Made by a program: the position numbers and the translations under genes. Source: Enterobacter asburiae (GTDB lineage: Bacteria; Pseudomonadota; Gammaproteobacteria; Enterobacterales; Enterobacteriaceae). Taken from it: a stretch of DNA of 64,000 bases. Position 1 is the stretch's first letter. Each line of letters opens with the position of its first letter. Under the pieces are notes generated by a model. It searched no databases. It saw only the letters and a list, made by a program, of their open reading frames with translations, and had not been told where the DNA came from. The DNA lies in the NCBI RefSeq assembly GCF_024599655.1, contig NZ_CP102247.1, positions 310,001 through 374,000 on the forward strand, written 5' to 3'. Positions 57,640-64,000 of this stretch are shown one piece after another.

Positions 57640-59682
57640 ATGACCAATCCATTACTGACGCCTTTTTCGTTGCCGCCGTTTTCTAAAATCCTCCCTGAGC
57701 ATGTGGTTCCAGCCGTTACGCAATCGCTGGACAACTGCCGCGCGGCGGTAGAAAGCGTGGTAGCGCAGGGCGCGCCGTACACCTGGGAAAATCTGTGTCA
57801 GCCGCTGGCCGAAGTGGACGACGTGCTGGGGCGTATCTTCTCCCCGGTGAGCCACCTGAACTCGGTAAAAAACAGTCCGGAACTGCGCGAAGCCTACGAA
57901 CAGACCCTGCCGCTGCTCTCTGAGTACAGCACCTGGGTCGGCCAGCACGAAGGTCTCTACAAAGCCTACCGCGACCTGCGCGACGGCGACCATTATGCCG
58001 AACTGAACACGGCGCAGAAAAAATCGGTCGATAACGCCCTGCGTGACTTTGAGCTGTCCGGTATCGGTTTGCCAAAAGAGAAGCAGACCCGCTACGGTGA
58101 AATTGCCGCGCGCCTGTCCGAACTGGGCAACCAGTACAGCAACAACGTGCTCGACGCCACCATGGGCTGGACGAAGCTGATTACCGACGAAGCGGAGCTG
58201 GCGGGTATGCCGGAAAGCGCGCTGGCAGCGGCAAAAGCCCAGGCCGAGGCGAAAGAGCAGGACGGTTTCCTGTTAACGCTGGATATCCCGAGCTATCTGC
58301 CGGTGATGACCTACTGCGACAACCAGGCCCTGCGCGAAGAGATGTACCGCGCGTACAGCACCCGCGCCTCCGATCAGGGGCCGAATGCCGGTAAGTGGGA
58401 CAACAGCCCGGTGATGGCGGAAATCCTTGCTCTGCGTCACGAGCTGGCACAGCTGCTGGGCTTCGAAAACTACGCCGATAAATCCCTCGCCACCAAAATG
58501 GCGGAAAACCCGCAGCAGGTACTCGACTTCCTGACCGATCTGGCGAAACGCGCCCGTCCTCAGGGGGAGAAAGAGCTGGCCCAGCTGCGCGCCTTCGCAA
58601 AAGCGGAGTTCGGCGTGGACGAGCTGCAGCCGTGGGATATCGCGTACTACAGCGAAAAACAGAAGCAGCACCTTTACAGCATCAGCGACGAGCAGCTGCG
58701 CCCGTACTTCCCGGAAAACAAAGCCGTTAACGGCCTGTTCGAGGTGGTAAAACGCATCTATGGCATCACCGCCAAAGAGCGTACCGATATCGACGTCTGG
58801 CATCCGGACGTGCGCTTCTTCGAGCTGTATGACGAGAAAAACGAACTGCGCGGCAGCTTCTACCTCGATCTTTACGCGCGTGAGAACAAGCGCGGCGGGG
58901 CGTGGATGGATGACTGCGTTGGCCAGATGCGTAAAGCCGACGGTTCTCTGCAGAAGCCGGTCGCCTACCTGACCTGTAACTTTAACCGTCCGGTGAACGG
59001 CAAACCGGCGCTGTTCACCCACGACGAGGTGATCACCCTGTTCCACGAGTTCGGTCACGGTCTGCACCATATGCTGACCTGCATCGAAACCGCAGGCGTG
59101 GCCGGTATCAGCGGGGTGCCGTGGGATGCGGTCGAGCTGCCAAGCCAGTTTATGGAAAACTGGTGCTGGGAGCCGGACGCGCTGGCGTTTATCTCCGGCC
59201 ACTATGAGACCGGCGAACCGCTGCCGAAAGCGCTGCTGGATAAAATGCTGGCGGCGAAAAACTACCAGGCGGCGATGTTCATCCTGCGTCAGCTGGAGTT
59301 CGGCCTGTTCGACTTCCGTCTGCACGCGGAGTTTAGCCCGGAGCAGGGTGCGAAAATCCTTGAAACCCTCGCCGAGATTAAAAAGCAGGTTGCCGTTATT
59401 CCAGGACCAACCTGGGGCCGCTTCCCGCATGCGTTCAGCCATATCTTCGCAGGCGGCTACGCGGCGGGTTACTACAGCTACCTGTGGGCCGACGTGCTGG
59501 CGGCAGATGCCTTCTCTCGCTTCGAAGAAGAGGGGATCTTCAACCGCGAAACCGGCCAGTCGTTCCTCGATAACATCCTGACCCGCGGCGGGTCTGAAGA
59601 GCCAATGGTGCTGTTCAAACGCTTCCGCGGCCGCGAGCCGCAACTGGATGCGATGCTTGAGCATTACGGGATCAAAGGCTGA
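57640..59682 (+). CDS. prlC: Oligopeptidase A PrlC
   Basis: Cytoplasmic M3 zinc metallopeptidase that degrades signal peptides and other oligopeptides. 680 residues, as in E. coli. Zinc motif H469-E-F-G-H473 (LFHEFGHGLHH) with the downstream Glu ligand in WDAVELPSQFMENW. ATG 57640 gives the family start MTNPLLTPF; the upstream in-frame ATG at 57601 is not conserved. rsmJ starts 7 nt after the stop, so the two form an operon. Confidence 0.97.
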   Translation: MTNPLLTPFSLPPFSKILPEHVVPAVTQSLDNCRAAVESVVAQGAPYTWENLCQPLAEVDDVLGRIFSPVSHLNSVKNSPELREAYEQTLPLLSEYSTWVGQHEGLYKAYRDLRDGDHYAELNTAQKKSVDNALRDFELSGIGLPKEKQTRYGEIAARLSELGNQYSNNVLDATMGWTKLITDEAELAGMPESALAAAKAQAEAKEQDGFLLTLDIPSYLPVMTYCDNQALREEMYRAYSTRASDQGPNAGKWDNSPVMAEILALRHELAQLLGFENYADKSLATKMAENPQQVLDFLTDLAKRARPQGEKELAQLRAFAKAEFGVDELQPWDIAYYSEKQKQHLYSISDEQLRPYFPENKAVNGLFEVVKRIYGITAKERTDIDVWHPDVRFFELYDEKNELRGSFYLDLYARENKRGGAWMDDCVGQMRKADGSLQKPVAYLTCNFNRPVNGKPALFTHDEVITLFHEFGHGLHHMLTCIETAGVAGISGVPWDAVELPSQFMENWCWEPDALAFISGHYETGEPLPKALLDKMLAAKNYQAAMFILRQLEFGLFDFRLHAEFSPEQGAKILETLAEIKKQVAVIPGPTWGRFPHAFSHIFAGGYAAGYYSYLWADVLAADAFSRFEEEGIFNRETGQSFLDNILTRGGSEEPMVLFKRFRGREPQLDAMLEHYGIKG

Positions 59683-59689
59683 TTGTTAC

Positions 59690-60442
59690 GTGAAGATCTG
59701 CTTAGTAGATGAAACAGGCGCCGGAGACGGCGCCTTATCTGTTCTGGCGGCCCGCTGGGGGCTGGAGCACGATGAAGAAAACCTGATGGCGCTGGTGATG
59801 ACGACAGCGCACCTTGAATTACGCAAGCGCGACGAACCGAAGCTCGGCGGGATTTTTGTCGATTTTGTCGGCGGCGCGATGGCGCACCGGCGCAAGTTCG
59901 GCGGCGGTCGCGGCGAGGCGGTGGCTAAAGCGGTCGGCATCAAGGGGAGCTACCTCCCGGACGTGGTCGATGCCACGGCGGGGCTGGGGCGTGATGCCTT
60001 TGTGCTGGCGTCTGTCGGCTGTCACGTGCGAATGCTGGAGCGTAATCCGGTGGTCGCTGCGCTGCTCGACGACGGGCTAGCGCGGGGCTATGCGGACCCG
60101 GAAATCGGCCCGTGGCTGCAGGAACGACTACAGCTGATCCACGCCTCTAGCCTGACGGCGCTGACCGACATCACCCCGCGTCCGCAGGTGGTCTATCTCG
60201 ACCCTATGTTCCCGCATAAGCAGAAAAGCGCGCTGGTGAAGAAAGAGATGCGGGTGTTTCAGTCGCTGGTGGGGCCGGATTTAGATGCCGATGGCCTGCT
60301 GGAGCCGGCTCGTCAGCTCGCGACGAAGCGGGTGGTGGTAAAGCGCCCGGACTATGCGCCGCCGCTGGCGGACGTTGCCACGACCAATGCGGTGACCACT
60401 AAAGGGCACCGGTTTGATATTTATTCGGGAACGCCAGAATAA
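59690..60442 (+). CDS. rsmJ: 16S rRNA (guanine1516-N2)-methyltransferase RsmJ
   Basis: 250 residues, same as E. coli RsmJ (YhiQ). Start is GTG 59690 (KICLVDETGAGDGAL follows), as in E. coli; the upstream frame overlaps prlC. SAM motif VVDATAGLGRDAFVLAS (near 98) and the catalytic YLDPMFPH (near 170) are intact. Second gene after prlC. In E. coli the transporter gene dtpB follows; here a BIME and uspA follow directly. Confidence 0.96.
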   Translation: MKICLVDETGAGDGALSVLAARWGLEHDEENLMALVMTTAHLELRKRDEPKLGGIFVDFVGGAMAHRRKFGGGRGEAVAKAVGIKGSYLPDVVDATAGLGRDAFVLASVGCHVRMLERNPVVAALLDDGLARGYADPEIGPWLQERLQLIHASSLTALTDITPRPQVVYLDPMFPHKQKSALVKKEMRVFQSLVGPDLDADGLLEPARQLATKRVVVKRPDYAPPLADVATTNAVTTKGHRFDIYSGTPE

Positions 60443-60529
60443 AAAAGCCGGGTGGCGGCTTCGCCTTACCCGGCCTACGTTCAGTGCCATTTGTAGGCCC
60501 GGTAAGCGTTAGCGTCACCGGGCTTTTTT
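60441..60529. repeat. BIME: two inverted REP units forming a bidirectional terminator
   Basis: REP1 GCCGGGTGGCGGCTTCGCC..GGCCTAC (60447-60478) and inverted REP2 GTAGGCCCGGTAAGCG..CACCGGGC (60493-60523). REP1 is preceded by A6 and REP2 followed by T6, so REP2 reads as a terminator for rsmJ and REP1 for uspA. It fills the gap between these convergent genes. Confidence 0.9.
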
Positions 60530-60533
60530 GCAC

Positions 60534-60971
60534 TTACTCGTCTTCTTCGTCACGCAGTGGAACAATCAGCATATCCACGTGAACGGTGTTAATCAGCTGG
60601 CGCGCTGAAGACATCAGCTTGCTCCAGAAGTCCTGATGGTGACCGCACACCACCAGGTCCATGTCGTATTTCTTGATCGCATCAACCAGTACCTGACCCA
60701 GGTCGCCGCTGCCGCTCAGGGTTTCGGTGATCGGATAACCCGCGTTGGTGGAGAGCTCGCTCAGAGCGTGGTGAGTCTCTTCGGAAATGCGTTTCTGCAT
60801 ATCGCCAAGATTCACGTCGATCAGACCGGTGTAGAGGTCGGAGTAATTCACGTCAACGTGGATCAGCGAAACTTTCGCGTTGTAGGGACGTGCCATGGAT
60901 ACCGCTTTATCAACCAGCACTTTGCTCTCCGGGGAGAGGTCTACCGCGATGAGAATGTGTTTGTAAGCCAT
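60534..60971 (-). CDS. uspA: Universal stress protein A
   Basis: Cytosolic dimer induced by growth arrest and many stresses. 145 residues (E. coli 144), nearly identical to it: MAYKHILIAVDLSPESKVLVDKA start, VSLIHVDVNYSDLYTG, GDLGQVLVDAIKKYDMDLVVCGHHQDFW. UspA-type proteins of this class lack the full ATP-binding GxxGS(9)GS set, and I do not see it here. Divergent from uspB over 283 bp. Confidence 0.98.
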   Translation of the reverse strand: MAYKHILIAVDLSPESKVLVDKAVSMARPYNAKVSLIHVDVNYSDLYTGLIDVNLGDMQKRISEETHHALSELSTNAGYPITETLSGSGDLGQVLVDAIKKYDMDLVVCGHHQDFWSKLMSSARQLINTVHVDMLIVPLRDEEDE

Positions 60972-61254
60972 AGTGTTACTCCTTCCTTAAGTTATCGATG
61001 ACTAAATGGGAAAGCCGTCGTCTGATGCTTTCATTACGGCCCAGTTAAACATATTTTTCAAGCTTTGGTGTTGATAACGATTAACCTTGTGGCAAAAAAA
61101 TTAACGGATCTCCTACACTATTAAATGAGCCGTTCGGATATTAAAACGCGAACCGGATCGACTTTTGGTCATTCTTTCACTGAACTGTCTGTCAGGGCAT
61201 TGGGGTGCGGTAGCTCAGGAGCCTTGCTTCGTGGGCGGACGCCGGGGAGGATGT

Positions 61255-61590
61255 ATGATTAGCACCGTCGCATTGTTTTGGGCGTTATGCGTGGTTTGCA
61301 TAGTGAATATGGCGCGCTACTTCTCATCGTTACGTGCGCTGTTAGTGGTACTTCGTGGTTGCGATCCGTTGCTTTATCAGTATGTGGACGGTGGAGGGTT
61401 CTTCACCTCGCATGGACAGCCCAGCAAGCAGATGCGTCTGGTGGGATACATCTACTACCAGCGCTACCGCGATCATCACGATGAAGAGTTTATTCGTCGC
61501 TGCGAGCGCCTGCGTCGTCAGTTCATTTTGACCAGCGCCCTGTGCGGGCTGGTCGTAGTCAGTATGATTGCATTGATGATTTGGCACTGA
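61255..61590 (+). CDS. uspB: Universal stress protein B, membrane protein
   Basis: 111 residues, as E. coli UspB. Two membrane helices, at the N-terminus (TVALFWALCVVCIVNMARYF) and C-terminus (LTSALCGLVVVSMIALMIWH). ATG 61255 has GGGGAGG eight bases upstream; the longer open frame from 61165 is rejected. In E. coli it is RpoS-dependent and needed for ethanol tolerance in stationary phase. Confidence 0.96.
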   Translation: MISTVALFWALCVVCIVNMARYFSSLRALLVVLRGCDPLLYQYVDGGGFFTSHGQPSKQMRLVGYIYYQRYRDHHDEEFIRRCERLRRQFILTSALCGLVVVSMIALMIWH

Positions 61591-61596
61591 GCATAA

Positions 61597-61628
61597 AAAA
61601 AGCGGGTCAGTTTCCTGACCCGCTTTTT
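61597..61628. terminator. Bidirectional terminator between uspB and pitA
   Basis: AGCGGGTCAG / CTGACCCGCT (61601-61610 with 61615-61624), TTTC loop, flanked by an A run and a T run. Confidence 0.94.
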
Positions 61629-61643
61629 GTCGCCTTCAACCGA

Positions 61644-63143
61644 TTAAATCAGCTTCAGCGAAATCCAGTACAAACCGCCAGACAGCAGGATAGAGGCCGG
61701 AAGGGTGAACACCCAGGCCATCAGAATGTTGGTCACGGTTTTGCGCTGCAGACCGCCGCCGTCAACAATCATGGTACCTGCCACGGACGAGGAGAGTACG
61801 TGGGTAGTTGAGACCGGCATACCGGTATAGCTTGCCAGACCGATAGAAACCGCCGCCGTCATCTGCGCGGACATACCCTGCGCATAGGTCATGCCTTTCT
61901 TACCGATCTTCTCGCCGATGGTGGTCGCCACACGACGCCAGCCAATCATTGTACCGATACCCAGTGCCAGCGCGACGGCCATGATGATCCAGATTGGCGC
62001 GTACTCGATGGTGTTGAGCATATCGCCTTTCAGTTTCTTCAGGAGACGCTGGTCGTCAGCATTCACGTCAGGCAGCTTCGCCACTTTATCCGTCACATCA
62101 GAAATGCACAGCATGATGCGACGCAGCTGACCACGCTGCTCAACGGTCAGTTTGTCATAGCTTTCGATATTGCCCAGCATGCCTTTCGCACGTTCCAGCG
62201 CGTTAATCGCGTTTGCCGGATGGCAGTGGAACTCGCCAGGCGCAGTCGCGGCACCGGCTTCCGGAGAAGGGATTAGCTGGTCAACGCCGGTCGCCTTCTT
62301 CAGCAGTTCGGGATGCTGCTGGAAGTAGGTTTCGACGTTGTTGACCGCATCGCGGGTACGGGTGATTTCGTAGCCAGAGGCATTCATGTTGACCACGAAC
62401 CCTGCCGGTGCAACGCCAATCAGTACCAGCATTACCAGACCAATGCCTTTCTGACCATCGTTCGCGCCGTGTGAGAAAGCCACGCCGATAGCGGAAATGA
62501 TCAGGGCAATACGCGTCCAGAATGGCGGCTTTTTCTTGCCGTCTTTCTTTTCACGCTCTGCCGGCGTCAGGTGAATACGGGAGCGTTTTTTGGTATTGCT
62601 CCAGTAACGACGCAGGATGAAGATCAGCCCGCCAGCCACCACCAGACCCACGATAGGGGAGACGATGAGTGAGGCGAAGATCCCCAGTACTTTCGGGATA
62701 TTTAACGCATCAACAACCGAGGTACCGGTCATGAGGGCATTCGTTAACCCGATACCGATAATCGCGCCGATGAGTGTGTGAGAACTGGATGCAGGCAGAC
62801 CGAAATACCAGGTACCGAGGTTCCAGATAATCGCAGCAAGCAGCATTGAGAACACCATAGCAAGGCCATGGCCAGAACTAACGTTAAGCAGCAGATCCGT
62901 TGGCAGCATATGCACAATGGCATACGCAACGCTCAGTCCGCCCAGGAGGACACCAAAAAAGTTAAATACCGCCGCCATAACAACCGCAAGCTGCGATCGC
63001 ATTGCGCGAGTGTAAATAACCGTCGCTACTGCGTTTGCAGTGTCGTGGAAGCCGTTGATCGCTTCGTAAAACAGTACAAAAACCAGAGCAAGCAATAATA
63101 AAAGCCCGGTATGTAAATCCAGGCCGGCAAACAAATGTAGCAT
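61644..63143 (-). CDS. pitA: Low-affinity inorganic phosphate transporter PitA
   Basis: Metal-phosphate:H+ symporter of the inner membrane. 499 residues, as in E. coli. PiT family repeats GFHDTANAVATVIYTRAM (N-terminal) and SHGANDGQKGIGLVML (central) plus the C-terminal GWRRVATTIGEKIGKKG are visible, with about ten helices and a charged central loop. The ATG is the complement of 63141-63143. Divergent from yhiN. Confidence 0.97.
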   Translation of the reverse strand: MLHLFAGLDLHTGLLLLLALVFVLFYEAINGFHDTANAVATVIYTRAMRSQLAVVMAAVFNFFGVLLGGLSVAYAIVHMLPTDLLLNVSSGHGLAMVFSMLLAAIIWNLGTWYFGLPASSSHTLIGAIIGIGLTNALMTGTSVVDALNIPKVLGIFASLIVSPIVGLVVAGGLIFILRRYWSNTKKRSRIHLTPAEREKKDGKKKPPFWTRIALIISAIGVAFSHGANDGQKGIGLVMLVLIGVAPAGFVVNMNASGYEITRTRDAVNNVETYFQQHPELLKKATGVDQLIPSPEAGAATAPGEFHCHPANAINALERAKGMLGNIESYDKLTVEQRGQLRRIMLCISDVTDKVAKLPDVNADDQRLLKKLKGDMLNTIEYAPIWIIMAVALALGIGTMIGWRRVATTIGEKIGKKGMTYAQGMSAQMTAAVSIGLASYTGMPVSTTHVLSSSVAGTMIVDGGGLQRKTVTNILMAWVFTLPASILLSGGLYWISLKLI

Positions 63144-63371
63144 AGGACGTTACGCCATTTTGAGGACATGAACGCGGCGCATTATCCAGGACAAATGCAC
63201 GGCGGGCAAAGTGAAATATAGACTTTTTTTGACATACCACCTGATTTGAGAAAAGTGCCTGAAAGGATATTCTTTAAATTTCAATGGAATGGCTTTGTAA
63301 TATCTTTTTACGCTGGTGTGACCACAGAGGAAACTTTACAATCCGCGGCAGTTAACAAAGAGGGTTTTGAC

Positions 63372-64000
63372 GTGGAAAGGTTTGATGCCGTGGTAATTGG
63401 CGCCGGTGCGGCGGGTATGTTTTGTGCGGCAATGGCCGGACAGGCGGGTCGTCGCGTGCTGCTGCTGGATAACGGTAAAAAGCCAGGCCGTAAGATCCTG
63501 ATGTCCGGCGGCGGGCGCTGCAACTTCACTAATCTGTATGTTGAACCCGCGGCCTATTTGAGCCAAAACCGTCATTTTTGTAAATCTGCGCTGGCGCGTT
63601 ACACCCAGTGGGATTTTATCGACCTGGTGGGTAAGCACGGCATCGCATGGCATGAAAAGACGCTGGGGCAGCTGTTCTGCGACGACTCCGCGCAGCAGAT
63701 TGTCGATATGCTGGTGGCCGAGTGCGAGAAGGGCGGCGTCGTCATGCGCCTGCGCACGGAAGTGCTGGAGGTCGCCCGCGACGACCAGGGCTACACGCTG
63801 CAGCTCAACGGTGAAACCGTCAGCGCAGACAGCCTGGTGATCGCCAGCGGCGGCCTGTCCATGCCCGGGCTGGGCGCCTCCCCGTTTGGCTATAAGATTG
63901 CCGAACAGTTTGGCCTGAAAGTCTTGCCCACGCGCGCCGGTCTGGTGCCGTTTACGCTGCATAAACCGCTTCTGGAACAGCTTCAGACGCTGTCTGGTGT
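63372..64000 (+). CDS. yhiN: FAD-dependent HI0933-family protein YhiN, 3' truncated by window edge
   Basis: 209 codons visible of about 400. Start GTG 63372 (ERFDAVVIGAGAAGMF follows) with no nearby ATG. Dinucleotide-binding GAGAAG, the family motif KPGRKILMSGGGRCNFTN, and SGGLSMPGLGASPFGYKIA are intact. Predicted flavoprotein oxidoreductase; substrate unknown. The gap 63144-63371 carries both divergent promoters, which I cannot assign. Confidence 0.92.
   Translation, partial: MERFDAVVIGAGAAGMFCAAMAGQAGRRVLLLDNGKKPGRKILMSGGGRCNFTNLYVEPAAYLSQNRHFCKSALARYTQWDFIDLVGKHGIAWHEKTLGQLFCDDSAQQIVDMLVAECEKGGVVMRLRTEVLEVARDDQGYTLQLNGETVSADSLVIASGGLSMPGLGASPFGYKIAEQFGLKVLPTRAGLVPFTLHKPLLEQLQTLSG

Noticed and set aside
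60441..60529. CRISPR-like repeat array
   Set aside because: Only two inverted REP units, no regular spacers, no cas genes; the CCCTCACCC copies are dispersed rather than in tandem.

Overview
The window is chromosomal DNA of an enteric gammaproteobacterium, most likely the Enterobacter cloacae complex or a close relative (Lelliottia or Leclercia type). The evidence is the 16S sequence and near full-length matches, gene after gene, to proteins recalled from E. coli K-12 (TrkH, HemG, MurB, BirA, Bcs, Yhj, TreF, Gor, PrlC, Usp, PitA). No database search was possible; names rest on recognised sequence, motifs and synteny.

Layout. (1) 1-9424: end of trkH, hemG, a complete rRNA operon (P1/P2, boxA, 16S, tRNA-Ile, tRNA-Ala, 23S, 5S, terminator), then murB and birA. 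In E. coli hemG precedes rrnA but murB-birA follow rrnB, so this operon has hybrid flanks. (2) 9441-26792: cellulose cluster. bcsE-F-G run leftward and bcsR-Q-A-B-Z-C rightward from one divergent promoter region. An additional GH8 endoglucanase gene lies between birA and bcsG, and the EAL phosphodiesterase gene pdeK follows bcsC. (3) 26952-43804: the dctA to treF segment of the E. coli map in conserved order (dctA, yhjJ, kdgK, pdeH, yhjG, yhjE, yhjD, yhjC, yhjB, treF), interrupted by an SDR gene, a catalytically altered GH24 lysozyme-like gene, a GNAT gene and a membrane protein of the STY4199 type.

(4) 43805-55150: an AT-rich accessory block between treF and gor, the place where E. coli carries its acid-fitness genes. 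It encodes a divergent IprA-like regulator and a chaperone-usher fimbrial operon: major pilin, minor pilin, usher, chaperone, four further pilin-like subunits, a two-domain tip adhesin, and finally a PglL/WaaL/Wzy-type membrane O-oligosaccharyltransferase candidate. No sugar-nucleotide or glycosyltransferase genes accompany that last gene, which suggests a dedicated glycosylation ligase for the pilins. This is the most interesting hypothesis in the window. (5) 55166-64000: conserved gor, rlmJ, prlC, rsmJ, uspA, uspB, pitA and the start of yhiN.

Regulatory sites legible in the sequence include a FliA promoter before pdeH, a KdgR box before kdgK, a heat-shock promoter before prlC, and terminators built from REP repeats. 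A family of CCCTCACCC-type palindromes sits at four gene ends. Cellulose synthesis (bcs), two c-di-GMP phosphodiesterases (pdeK, pdeH) and fimbriae make this a surface-adhesion and biofilm rich stretch.
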